A DNA stretch of 64,000 nt from Acidobacteriota bacterium (GTDB taxonomy: Bacteria > Acidobacteriota > Vicinamibacteria > Vicinamibacterales > JAKQTR01): NCBI GenBank assembly GCA_026393675.1, contig JAPKZQ010000045.1, positions 293,193 to 357,192 on the forward strand, in the 5' to 3' direction. Below the pieces are notes generated by a model, which made no database searches, had not been told where the DNA came from, and saw only the letters and a program-made list of their open reading frames with translations. Positions 10,301 to 17,458 of this stretch are shown one piece after another; the first letter of the stretch is position 1; each line of letters opens with the position of its first letter. Both the position numbers and the translations under genes were made by a program.

Positions 10301-10907
10301 GGCTGGCCACCAGTGCCTCGCGCCCCACGATCGCGATCAGGCCGCTGGTGTGGCCGTCGAGGTCGTCGAGCGTGAGCGCGCCCTCGCCTTTTGGCGCGCG
10401 GAGCTTCATCCGGGTGAGCAGACGACACAGGTGCTGATAGCCTTCGCGGGTTTCGACCAGGACAGGCAGGCGCCAAAATTCGGAATTAGGGATTGGGGAT
10501 TCGGGATTCGGGCCGCCGCTGACGGGGGATTGCCTGGGAACGCCGGGCTCCCCTTCGATTTCCCTCAGGGCTGGCAGCCCGGCACGCGGTCCGGCCACGC
10601 TGGAGCGTGGCGATCCCAGGAAGCCTGCCTGCGGTGAGCCTGTCGAATCCGCCTGAGGGCTTCGGCGAGGCGAGCGGGAGCCGGGACCGGATCCCGTCGC
10701 TGTCATCGTCAGCTCGCATCCGATGATGGGCTTGATGCCGGCGGCGCGGGCGGCTTTGTGGAAACGCGGTGCGCCATACACGCCGTCGCGATCGATGAGC
10801 GCAAGCGCGGAATATCCCAGTGCCGCCGCACGCTCGACGAGCGTCTCCGGCAGCGAGGCGGCTTCGAGGAAGCTGAAAGCGGAGGAACAGTGCAGTTCGA
10901 TGGACAC
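7308..10907 (-). CDS. dnaE2: Error-prone DNA polymerase DnaE2 with repeat-derived insertions
   Basis: This is a C-family polymerase alpha subunit of the ImuC/DnaE2 type, used with ImuA and ImuB for damage-induced mutagenic synthesis. The PHP domain begins at the GTG start (SIELHCSSAFSFLEA). The polymerase core shows QGRGSAANSAVCYSLGIT, the acidic catalytic segment PDIDLDLPSG and HLGQHSGGMVLSR; an OB-fold (GTVITRQRPGTAKGFVFLT) lies near the end. At 1199 residues it is longer than the roughly 1050 usual for DnaE2. The excess is three insertions: about residues 72-145 in the PHP domain, 903-927 and 1023-1055, all translated from dispersed DNA repeats without breaking the frame. A Cys4 zinc-ribbon-like segment (CPKCG...CNTC) lies between the last two. 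It is the last gene of the cassette, 61 bp after imuB. Activity is not certain given the PHP insertion, but all catalytic motifs are kept. Confidence 0.93.
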   Translation of the reverse strand: MSIELHCSSAFSFLEAASLPETLVERAAALGYSALALIDRDGVYGAPRFHKAARAAGIKPIIGCELTMTATGSGPGSRSPRRSPQADSTGSPQAGFLGSPRSSVAGPRAGLPALREIEGEPGVPRQSPVSGGPNPESPIPNSEFWRLPVLVETREGYQHLCRLLTRMKLRAPKGEGALTLDDLDGHTSGLIAIVGREALVASRHGVGGLVDRITGLFGRASVAIELQRHFLRDEETANQMLRGLAAAFHVPLIVSNGVRFADPAERPLFDVLTCIRHKTTIEQAGRKLARNAERYLKPPAEMTALFGDEPAALSATRALAERIQYSMADLGYRFPDFPVPAGETANSFLRAITLVGARERYRPFHDKARAQISRELDLIEKLDLAGYFLIVWDIVNFCREQQILVQGRGSAANSAVCYSLGITAVDPVGMELLFERFLSEERGEWPDIDLDLPSGDRRERVIQHVYEKYGRFGAAMTANVITYRDRSATREVGKVLGFDPGALDRLSKLVGRFEFTDTDVDASLLRDLRAAGLDPSQPRIALFADLWRRIQDLPRHLGQHSGGMVLSRGRLDDVVPLENASMPGRVVVQWDKDDCADMGIVKIDLLGLGMMAVLQDAFGILKDRHQACTPRLEMWNIPPDDPAVYEMLQRADTVGVFQVESRAQMATLPRLKPAKFYDLVVEVALIRPGPIVGQMVHPYLDRRAGRAEVVYPHPSLEPILARTLGVPLFQEQLLRIAMVAAGFTGGQAEELRRAMGFKRSEKRMKAIEGQLREGMARQGITGEAADAIVKSIASFALYGFPESHAASFALIVYASAYLKAHFPAAFYTALLNNQPMGFYHPATLVKDAQRHGVRFAPVDVQHSRWECEVEEDGTIRIGLRYVVGLRRQVGEAIERAVGELCEEGIRDLGLGIGSAPTPNPQPSIPNPERCPKCGCDDPRMLERVPAGHAMAWFCNTCAHDWMVTPAPVRFRSLEDFVRRTGANKEELAVLAEVGALNAFGYHRREALWQIEKAVRPAGELFEEGIRDLGLGIGSAPTPNPQPLIPNPQSPIPDPDPCPLPPMSLTERLVADYAGTRLTIGPHPMAMRRRELALRGVLRAIDLPRERQGRRIRVAGTVITRQRPGTAKGFVFLTLEDETGISNIIVRPDLFARDRLAILEEPFLLIEGLLQNQEGVTSVRAERVEGIAGVPIDVESHDFY
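7740..7839. repeat. GGGATTG heptad foldback repeat, copy 1 (inside dnaE2)
   Basis: A run of degenerate heptads (GGGGATT, GGGGTTG) on the + strand is followed by GCAGAA and a complementary run (CCAATCCCTAATCCC), so the DNA can fold back on itself. From about 7783 to 7855 it is almost identical to the copy 360 bp further on. It lies in the DnaE2 reading frame and is translated as a Gly/Leu/Ile then Pro/Asn-rich linker (IRDLGLGIGSAPTPNPQP). Confidence 0.9.
8126..8199. repeat. GGGATTG heptad foldback repeat, copy 2 (inside dnaE2)
   Basis: This is the second copy of the same foldback element, translated in the same frame and again preceded by GEL(C/F)EEG. The spacing between copies is 360 bp, exactly 120 codons, so the pair could have arisen by two insertions or by duplication of a segment. 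The zinc-ribbon-like CPKCG...CNTC segment of DnaE2 starts immediately beside it. Confidence 0.9.
10515..10686. repeat. 172-bp mutasome repeat, copy in dnaE2
   Basis: This stretch is near-identical (about 4 differences by eye in 172 bp) to 12094-12265 in imuB. It contains the palindromes GGGCTGGCAGCCC and CCACGCTGGAGCGTGG. A heptad run (GGGATTGGGGATTCGGGATT) abuts it at 10482-10514. It is translated without a stop inside the PHP domain of DnaE2. Confidence 0.95.
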
Positions 10908-10927
10908 AGGTTTCGCTGATTTCTGTT

Positions 10928-10958
10928 AGAAGTAAGAAGCTCCTTGCTTCTTGCTTCT
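10928..10958. repeat. 13-bp inverted repeat between imuB and dnaE2
   Basis: AGAAGTAAGAAGC and GCTTCTTGCTTCT (one mismatch) flank the 5-base loop TCCTT. In the 61-bp imuB-dnaE2 spacer this would form a hairpin in the polycistronic mRNA just upstream of the dnaE2 GTG start. It may be a small dispersed palindrome, and could affect translation or mRNA stability. No T-tract follows it in the transcribed direction, so a classic terminator is unlikely. Confidence 0.75.
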
Positions 10959-10968
10959 GACTATTGTT

Positions 10969-12747
10969 TCAATCCACGATCGCTTCAACGAACCATCGTC
11001 CGCTCTCGCGGTCTTCGAAGATGCGGTAGAGGCCGCCGTCGGCCAGCGCCACGTCCCACTCGTCACGGTTCCAGCCGGATAGTCCGCGCAACGCCTCCAC
11101 TCCGGATGCGCCCTGCGTCGTACTCGTCTTCCACCACTCGCCCGACGTGCGCCAGGGTCCGGTGCAGGCGTGCACGCGACCGCCCGGCAGTCCCGGCCGA
11201 TCGGTGTTGACCACGATGGGGCAGTTGTGATCAATCAGCACGCGCGCCGGAATGGGAAGACGAAAGCGACGGAGGCACGCACTCGGGGTGGCCTGTGCCT
11301 GCGGTGCCCCCGGGGCTGCCTGCCCTGAGCGCAGTCGAAGGGAAGCCCCGGGACTACACGATGGAGAATCAGGTCCTGGGGAGACACGAAATGGAGAACT
11401 CGGCGCCAGAGCGGCACGTACATGCGGAGCATCGACGCGGGTGTTGCTGGGCACGCGGAACGGCGCCATCGTGAACGCGCCGGGACGATGGGAATCGACC
11501 AGCGCCGGCGATCCGCATCGCGTGTCGCCCATCAGCGCGGAGAGCCGCGCCAGCAGCGTCGACACCTGCTCGGGCGCCGGCAGCGCCCGCGTGAGGAGCG
11601 ACTCTTGTACGATGCGGCCGGGTGTCGGGTCGATGACCACCGTCACGCGGTCGACGCCGGCTGGCGGCTGGTGCGATTCGAGATCCAGCAGCAGCAGCGT
11701 GCGCAGCACCTTCGCGTCGCGCATCGGCGCAGGCAACTGCAGGCTGCGGGTGTGCGTGTCTTTGGTGACAAGCCGCAGATGCAGGTGCAGCACGGCCGCC
11801 CCGCGATCGCGCCGTTCGAGCCGCTGGCAGAGCGGATCGAGCAGGCCGCCGAGCACGAACGACAACGGCTCGAGTCCCTCGATGGGCCATTCCAGTTCGG
11901 CCGTCGCTTCAAACGGGTCGTCTTCCCGCGTGGGCACCAGCGGGCCGGCGTCTTCGCCGCGCGCCAGGCGCTGCCACGCCAACCCCTCCTGCCCGATGCG
12001 CTCGGACAATTCGACGGCGGGCAGTGCGGCGAGTTGCCCAAGCGTGCGAATGCCCCAGCGGGACAGGACGAGAAGAGCAGCGGGATTCGGGAGGCCGCTG
12101 ACGGGCGATTGCCTGGGAACGCCGGGCTCCCCTTCGATTTCCCTCAGGGCTGGCAGCCCGGCACGCGCCCCGGCCACGCTGGAGCGTGGCGATCCCAGGA
12201 AGCCTGCCTGCGGTGAGCCTGTCGAATCCGCCTGAGGGCTTCGGCGTGGCGAGCGGGAGCCGGGAGCCGGAAGAAAGATCTCGAGCATGCGCAGCGGCAA
12301 CGGCGCCAGGACCGCGGCTTCTTCTCCCGCGGGCACCACGGTCACACCAGCACGGGCTGCGGCACACAGGATGGCCGTCGTGCGCGTCGCCGCGACGCCC
12401 ACGTGCACCGACCCGAGTCCGGCGTCAGCCGCCGTGCGTCGCAGTTGGTCACCAACCGCCTTGTCGTCGCCGAACAATCGTGTGAGGCCATCCACTTCCA
12501 GCGTGATCACCGTATCGGAGCGCGCATCCACGCGAGGCGAAAACAGACGCGCCACGTCCAGCAATCGCGATCCTGTGTCGCTCCGAACATCCGAGCCCGT
12601 TGGCGTCGCGCGGGACTGGCCTCCCCTGCCTGTTCCGAGCGAATCCGACGACACCGAAGCCCCTCGCCCCGGATCGGCGCGAGTCGAAGACAGCCTGGCA
12701 TGGGCTGCGCGAACGCCCTGATCCGGCTTGTAGAGACAAGCAAACAT
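10969..12747 (-). CDS. imuB: ImuB, Y-family polymerase-like mutasome protein with repeat insertions
   Basis: ImuB proteins resemble Y-family translesion polymerases but lack catalytic acidic residues. They act as a hub linking ImuA, the beta clamp and DnaE2. Here the N-terminus MFACLYKPDQ has no DxD-type site, and LEVDGLTRLFG and the thumb-like segment IRTLGQLAALPAVELSERIG are typical. The ATG at 12747 is preceded by GAGGAG; an upstream Met in frame is less likely. About residues 161-218 are translated from the 172-bp repeat shared with dnaE2, splitting the conserved region just before the helix-hairpin-helix-like part. A second insertion near residues 460-482 (SLRLRSGQAAPGAP) derives from a CTGAGC-GTCGAAGG type palindromic repeat. 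It is the middle gene of imuA-imuB-dnaE2. Confidence 0.88.
   Translation of the reverse strand: MFACLYKPDQGVRAAHARLSSTRADPGRGASVSSDSLGTGRGGQSRATPTGSDVRSDTGSRLLDVARLFSPRVDARSDTVITLEVDGLTRLFGDDKAVGDQLRRTAADAGLGSVHVGVAATRTTAILCAAARAGVTVVPAGEEAAVLAPLPLRMLEIFLPAPGSRSPRRSPQADSTGSPQAGFLGSPRSSVAGARAGLPALREIEGEPGVPRQSPVSGLPNPAALLVLSRWGIRTLGQLAALPAVELSERIGQEGLAWQRLARGEDAGPLVPTREDDPFEATAELEWPIEGLEPLSFVLGGLLDPLCQRLERRDRGAAVLHLHLRLVTKDTHTRSLQLPAPMRDAKVLRTLLLLDLESHQPPAGVDRVTVVIDPTPGRIVQESLLTRALPAPEQVSTLLARLSALMGDTRCGSPALVDSHRPGAFTMAPFRVPSNTRVDAPHVRAALAPSSPFRVSPGPDSPSCSPGASLRLRSGQAAPGAPQAQATPSACLRRFRLPIPARVLIDHNCPIVVNTDRPGLPGGRVHACTGPWRTSGEWWKTSTTQGASGVEALRGLSGWNRDEWDVALADGGLYRIFEDRESGRWFVEAIVD
12094..12265. 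repeat. 172-bp mutasome repeat, copy in imuB
   Basis: This is the same element as at 10515-10686, in the same orientation and translational frame relative to its host gene; both copies encode the peptide stretch beginning GSRSPRRSPQADSTG. DNA identity of about 98% between two otherwise unrelated proteins shows that this is a spread DNA element, not a shared domain. Confidence 0.95.
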
Positions 12748-12835
12748 GAACGGCTCCTCGCATGTCTGATTTCGAGCGATGCTAAGCTCGGAGATCGCTT
12801 GAGTTGATGGCAATCATGCGTCTTTTCTGATGGGG

Positions 12836-12925
12836 AGCCCGGGGTCTTCCCTGGCCTGAGCCCCTCGGCGTTGCTCGGGACTCCCTGAGCTTGTCGAAGG
12901 GAGCGAAGTCGAAGGCAGACCCCGG
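12836..12925. repeat. REP-like palindromic repeats between imuA and imuB
   Basis: The imuA-imuB gap (12748-13002) holds GAGCCCGGGGTCTTCCC, then CTGAGCTTGTCGAAGGGAG and GAAGTCGAAGG, a dispersed palindrome type common in high-GC genomes. A related fragment lies in imuB at about 11310-11365. No gene is seen in this gap. Confidence 0.75.
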
Positions 12926-13002
12926 GTTGCCCGTCGAGACAAATGAATTCCGGTATAAATGCCCCGATGCCGAAGTTCGCCGACGTATTCCGGGCGAAGC
13001 AC

Positions 13003-13929
13003 TCAGGCACTGGCCCGCAGGCGCACCGGCGAGGTGTCCACCCCCGGAACCAGTCGCGCGCGCGCGGTCCGCACGTCGCTTTCGAACCCGCGAAACACCC
13101 GCTCCGAATCCCAAATCCCGCTTGCCGGGCTGCCAGCCCTGAGGGAAATCGAAGGGGAGCCCGGCGATCCCAGGGAAGGTCCCGAATCCCGCTTGCCCCG
13201 CCGTAGCTCTTCGGCCTCGCTCAGAGCGGAGGCGGGAACCCCGGTTTCCGGCTCCCCCAATCCCCAATCCCTAATCCCTAATCCCGAGTTTCGAGGGCGC
13301 AGCGACACACTGACGCCTCCCGCGCTCCGGCTCATCGGCGCGCTGCCGACAATCACCCCCACGGCCTCCTGCCCTTCCAGCACGCGCTGGAATCGCAGCC
13401 AGGAGGTCTGCGGCACACGCCGCAGCGCTTGCGTGGGCGCGTCGGCCAGATCCAGGGCCATCACGCCGAATACGCCTGATTGCAGGATCAGGTTGGTGGC
13501 TTTCAACGCCCGCGCGATGGCGCGATCCGCCCCGGCCTGGCGATTGGCCATGAGCGGAAAGGCCGGCGCGCAAGGATCGCCGCGCACCCAGAGCATCCGA
13601 TGCAAATCGACCCCAGCGGCCGCCGCCGACTCCGGATCGAACAGATCGAATGTGTCGACAAGCGCGACCATCTCACCTCTGGAGGTCGCCGCCGCTAGAA
13701 TCGCCATGAGCAGGCTGGTGCGGCCCGAGGAGCGCGGCCCGACAATCTCGGACATCTGTCCGAGCGGGAGGCCGCCTCCAAGTTGTTGATCCAACTCGAA
13801 TAAACCTGTTTTCACCGTTTCCTGGAACATGACGCCTGGCGCCCCGGCTGTTGCCATCGGCACCAGCGTCCGATCGAGCTTCTTACTCCGCAGCAACGCT
13901 TCCACATCAGCACGACAGGCAGCAGGCAT
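13003..13929 (-). CDS. imuA: ImuA, RecA/SulA-like mutasome protein with C-terminal repeat insertion
   Basis: ImuA is a RecA-fold accessory protein of the ImuA-ImuB-DnaE2 mutasome; it modulates RecA filaments in other bacteria. Visible are GLFELDQQLGGGLPLGQM, a degenerate Walker A (GPRSSGRTSLL), VALVDTFDLFDPESA and the downstream core SWLRFQRVLEGQEAVGVIVG. About residues 213-282 are not typical of the family and are translated from repeat DNA: heptads, then the shared element in the opposite orientation, then more heptads. The normal ending resumes at VFRGFESDVRTARARLVPG. The start has CTGGAGG upstream. It is the first gene of the cassette; direct repeats 30 bp upstream may be a damage-response operator. 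Confidence 0.85.
   Translation of the reverse strand: MPAACRADVEALLRSKKLDRTLVPMATAGAPGVMFQETVKTGLFELDQQLGGGLPLGQMSEIVGPRSSGRTSLLMAILAAATSRGEMVALVDTFDLFDPESAAAAGVDLHRMLWVRGDPCAPAFPLMANRQAGADRAIARALKATNLILQSGVFGVMALDLADAPTQALRRVPQTSWLRFQRVLEGQEAVGVIVGSAPMSRSAGGVSVSLRPRNSGLGIRDWGLGEPETGVPASALSEAEELRRGKRDSGPSLGSPGSPSISLRAGSPASGIWDSERVFRGFESDVRTARARLVPGVDTSPVRLRASA
13084..13290. repeat. Repeat block inside imuA, inverted copy of the mutasome element core
   Basis: The block contains AATCCCAAATCCCG, then a roughly 50-bp piece that is the reverse complement of part of the dnaE2/imuB element (CCGGGCTGCCAGCCCTGAGG with its flanks), then CCAATCCCTAATCCCTAATC heptads. In the other two genes the element is read in the opposite sense, so it is open in both directions. 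Confidence 0.88.
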
Positions 13930-13957
13930 TGGGCCTCCAGTGTGGCATTCTCAGTGT

Positions 13958-13973
13958 TTCGCTTTATCTTCGC
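13958..13973 (-). promoter_or_regulatory. Candidate SOS/LexA-like direct repeat upstream of imuA
   Basis: TTCGC-N6-TTCGC (read as GCGAA-N6-GCGAA on the imuA strand) has an 11-bp period, like the GTTC-N7-GTTC direct-repeat LexA boxes known in Alphaproteobacteria. It lies about 30 bp before the imuA start, where an operator would act. The acidobacterial LexA site is not known to me, so this is inference. Confidence 0.35.
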
Positions 13974-14155
13974 CTCACAGACTATAGCGCGCCTGGGCGA
14001 ACCGATGCAAGGGGATCGACGCCCAAGAAATCGACGCCCAGCACGTCAGAAGCAGATTGTTAGTGAGCGCAGGCAAACTGAACGCTCAACTCTGTTGGCG
14101 CTCCCGTCCAGGACAATGGCCGGGGTCCTGGTGCCTGTTCGGCGCTCCTCCGGCC

Positions 14156-14191
14156 GAAAAAGTAAGGGGCCAGGCGGTATGCCTGACCCCT
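14156..14191 (-). terminator. Rho-independent terminator after the TonB receptor gene
   Basis: On the - strand AGGGGTCAGGC-ATACC-GCCTGGCCCCT forms an 11-bp stem with one mismatch. It is followed by TTACTTTTTC. It sits 30 bp downstream of the receptor stop codon. Confidence 0.85.
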
Positions 14192-14221
14192 GATGAGGTT
14201 GACACGAGCGGAGAACAGAAT

Positions 14222-17155
14222 CTAGAAGCGGATCCCCACCGAGAAGCTCTCCGTTCGCGGGAACTGGTAGCTGGTCGGGCCGGTCGGCTGCCCGAACAGC
14301 GGGCCGTACCGGTAGTTGACGTCGGCGACCGGCGCCGCCGTGAACGGGTTGAACGCCGGCAGGCTGGCGGCGGTGTACGTGCCTGGCGACGCGTTCGAAG
14401 ACACCGTCGTGTCGACGCTCGTCACGGCCAGATTGTTGAAGACGTTGGAGATCAGACCGCGGAAAAACACTTCCACCGAGCCATGGATCTTCCTGGTCCA
14501 CGTCAGCGACAGGTCGGTATTAGAGACGTTCTGGTTCCGCAGCGGGCCACGGCCAGAGATGTAGTACGTGACGCTCGTGGGCGGAGTGATGTAGCCGGGA
14601 TTTGTGACGTATGTCGATGGGTTCACAGACAACGCGATGTCGTAGGGCGTGCCCGAGTCGAAGCGCTGGACCAGGCCGAGCGTGAACTGGCCGAAGCTCG
14701 GGTTGACCGGCACCAGATACGACGCGTAGGCGCGCGCCTTGTGCCGCTGGTCGTTCCCCATGTAGCCGGTCGGCCAGTTCCACGCCTCCTGGCGGTACTC
14801 GGGGAACGTGTTGATGCTGGCCATGATCGGCCCGCTGCCCACGTTTTCGCCGTCGTTGTTGCCCTTGGAGTACGACAGCGTGTAGTTGCCGCCGAACGTC
14901 AGCCGGCTGAGACGATAGTCTGCGGCCACCGTCACCGCGTGGTACCAACGGATTGCGTCAGGCGTGTTTTTCTCGAGTTCAGCATCGTACGTGCGACCCG
15001 TCGGATCGGTGACCTTGCCGGTGGTCATGTCGGTGAAGCTGCCGTACATGTCGCGGTACTTGCGGTAGGCGTAGTCGACGCGAAGTGTCCCACGGTTCTT
15101 GCCCAGTTCCCGCGCGATGCCGACCGTGATCTCATTCGCGCTAGGCGCCTTCGTGCTGCCGCTGACCTTGGCGGTGACGCCGGGGATCGACGGCGCGCTC
15201 CGGTAGGTCGTGTTGTTGATGCCGCCGATGCTGTTGAACCACGAGAACACCTGCGGAAGGATATCGGCAATCTTCTGGCAGTCTGCCCCCGAGCACGTGG
15301 AGTTCAGCTTCGGCCCCGTGTAGGTCCATGAGTAGGACGCCGTGCGGCCGCCCGACGAGCCGGCATCGACGACCGCGCCGTTGACGCCCATGACGTAGCG
15401 GGCGTAACCAGCGTTGGCGATCCATTTCCCGTCGTCCCTGATATCCCAACTGAAGCCCAGGCGCGGGCTCCACTGCCAGTCTCTCAGGACCGGCACGCCT
15501 CCCTGGTCTTTCGAGCGGTTCTGGTCGTAGCGGGCCCCGATGTTGAACGTCAACCTGTGGTTGAAGCGCCACTGGTCGTTCGCGAACAGCGAGTAGGTAC
15601 GGATATCGCTGCCGACGCTCGGCGCCACCAGCGGGGTGTACTGGATGTAGCTGCTGCCGTCGATCACCGGGTAGATGGTGTGGTCGGGCGTATCCACGAT
15701 ATACGTCTTGGTCGCGTAGACGCGGTACCCGCTGCCCGACTGATAGTTATCCACCTTGCGCGATTCCTTGAAGTTGTCGAAGCCGAGCACCAACGAATGC
15801 GACCCGGTCTTATCAGTCGAGAGAAAGTAGCCGAACTTGGCGAACCAATCCCAGTTGTTGCGCTCCTCGTGCCAGCCCGTGCCGCAGACGGCGCAGAAGG
15901 TTGGCGAGTTGAAGCGCGCGCTGCCACGCGAACGGTCGAACATCAGCGTGCCCTTCACCACGTCGATGAACTGCGCGCCGGTGTCCTCGGTGACCATGGT
16001 CTTTCTCGAGAACTGGGCCTCGAGAAACAGCTTCGACGAGAGGATGCTCGTATAGTTGAAGGCCGTCAGCGTGTCAGTGGTGCCGTTGTTGTACAGGCTG
16101 TCGAGGTCGATCGGGCTATTGGACGTGTTGTTCGTGGTCCAAATCCACTTCTTCGTAAACGACGCTTTCACCGTATTCTGAGAGTTGATCGCGTAGGTGC
16201 CTTTCCCCTCGTAGCGCTTGTCGCTCTGCGCATAAGGATAGGAGAGGCCGGTGTAAGGAAGCACCCGCTGTTGCTTGTTGTTCTGGTAGCGCCCGTCGGC
16301 GAAGAACCAGACCTTGTCCCTCATGATCGGACCACCGAAGGTGACCTCGTACGCCGGGACAATCTGGTCCGTCGTGACGTCGCTCATCGGCCGCAGCGCC
16401 CGCCACGCGTCGTTGGAGAACGAGTCGCGAAACGACCCGCTGAAGCGATTGCCGCCCGACTTCGTGATCATGTTGACGACGCCGCCGTTGAAGCGGCCGT
16501 ACTCGGCCGAGATGTTGCCGGTCGAGATCTTGGTTTCCTGAATGGCGTCTTCGATGTACAGCGTCCGCGGTTGGCCGCGAAGGTTCTCGTTCACGTTCAC
16601 GCCGTTAATCAGGTACAGGCCCTCGTAGGACAGCGCGCCGGCGAGCACGATGCCGCCCCTCGGCCCGTTACCGCTCACGCCGGGCGCGAGCAGGACCGCG
16701 GATTCCAGGGTCCGGCCGACCGGCAGGTTCTCGATCTTCGCCGCGGTGTACGTCTGCGCAATCGTGCCCGTCTTGAGAATCTCGGTCGACGTCGACCCGG
16801 TGACGGTGACCGTCTCGGTCACCGTGGCCAGCGCAAGCTTGACTTGCAGCGCCCGGGTTTCCGCCATGGCCACGCCAATCGTCTGTTTCTGCGGCGCGAA
16901 CCCCTGCAACTCGAAGCTCACGGCGTACTCGCCCGGCGGCAGGAACGGAATCATGAAGTCGCCGTTGGCTGACGTCACCACGCTGCGCGTGCCCTGCAAC
17001 GCGGACGACGAGACGGTGACCGTGACGCCAGGCATCGCCAGTCCGGAAGGATCGGTGACCGTGCCTCTGATGACACCGGTTGGATTGCCCTGAGCCCAGG
17101 CACTTGCCGCCACGGCCAGCACCATGAGCACAGCCATCAGTGTTCTGCTACGCAT
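14222..17155 (-). CDS. TonB-dependent receptor, Oar-like, with carboxypeptidase-regulatory domain
   Basis: This 977-residue outer-membrane protein begins with the signal peptide MRSRTLMAVLMVLAVAASAWA. A carboxypeptidase-regulatory-like beta domain follows (GVIRGTVTDPSGLAMPGVTV, about 28-110), then a plug domain (about 120-240) and a large beta-barrel ending FSVGIRF with a terminal Phe, the usual sorting signal. Oar-like receptors are greatly expanded in Acidobacteria; substrates are mostly unknown and probably include peptides, glycans or siderophores. No SusD partner, and no TonB or ExbBD gene, is next to it. A GGGGGG run lies just upstream of the ATG. It is transcribed alone and closed by a terminator. 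Confidence 0.9.
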   Translation of the reverse strand: MRSRTLMAVLMVLAVAASAWAQGNPTGVIRGTVTDPSGLAMPGVTVTVSSSALQGTRSVVTSANGDFMIPFLPPGEYAVSFELQGFAPQKQTIGVAMAETRALQVKLALATVTETVTVTGSTSTEILKTGTIAQTYTAAKIENLPVGRTLESAVLLAPGVSGNGPRGGIVLAGALSYEGLYLINGVNVNENLRGQPRTLYIEDAIQETKISTGNISAEYGRFNGGVVNMITKSGGNRFSGSFRDSFSNDAWRALRPMSDVTTDQIVPAYEVTFGGPIMRDKVWFFADGRYQNNKQQRVLPYTGLSYPYAQSDKRYEGKGTYAINSQNTVKASFTKKWIWTTNNTSNSPIDLDSLYNNGTTDTLTAFNYTSILSSKLFLEAQFSRKTMVTEDTGAQFIDVVKGTLMFDRSRGSARFNSPTFCAVCGTGWHEERNNWDWFAKFGYFLSTDKTGSHSLVLGFDNFKESRKVDNYQSGSGYRVYATKTYIVDTPDHTIYPVIDGSSYIQYTPLVAPSVGSDIRTYSLFANDQWRFNHRLTFNIGARYDQNRSKDQGGVPVLRDWQWSPRLGFSWDIRDDGKWIANAGYARYVMGVNGAVVDAGSSGGRTASYSWTYTGPKLNSTCSGADCQKIADILPQVFSWFNSIGGINNTTYRSAPSIPGVTAKVSGSTKAPSANEITVGIARELGKNRGTLRVDYAYRKYRDMYGSFTDMTTGKVTDPTGRTYDAELEKNTPDAIRWYHAVTVAADYRLSRLTFGGNYTLSYSKGNNDGENVGSGPIMASINTFPEYRQEAWNWPTGYMGNDQRHKARAYASYLVPVNPSFGQFTLGLVQRFDSGTPYDIALSVNPSTYVTNPGYITPPTSVTYYISGRGPLRNQNVSNTDLSLTWTRKIHGSVEVFFRGLISNVFNNLAVTSVDTTVSSNASPGTYTAASLPAFNPFTAAPVADVNYRYGPLFGQPTGPTSYQFPRTESFSVGIRF

Positions 17156-17458
17156 TCAGTCCCCCCTATCAAAAGACCGCCGGGAGCCGGCTCGCCCGAC
17201 TCTTGACCTACTGTCCTAATGAATCCACAGCGCTCATCTCAATCGTCGAAGTTCTTGCAGCCCCTGGTCTGCAGGTGCGCTATGACGCGAGAAGAACGTT
17301 GACCGCAACGGCGCCGCGTCGATGGGCATGCGGTTTCGAGTGTGCGAGGAGGCGTCGGGGGCCGATTGACACGCCGCGATCGTGACGCGGGATCAGTATA
17401 GGCACAAGGACGTGTACTCGTCCAGATGATCCGTGACCGTGACCCATCTCCCTGGCGT
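17156..17458. other. Intergenic region upstream of the TonB receptor
   Basis: About 300 bp between the receptor start and the convergent end of the HAD gene. It should hold the receptor promoter, but I see no confident promoter motif, palindrome or gene in it. Confidence 0.5.

Noticed and set aside
15557..16972. 471-codon open frame opposite the TonB receptor gene
   Set aside because: Antisense shadow with biased composition; the receptor reading on the - strand has a signal peptide, plug and barrel.
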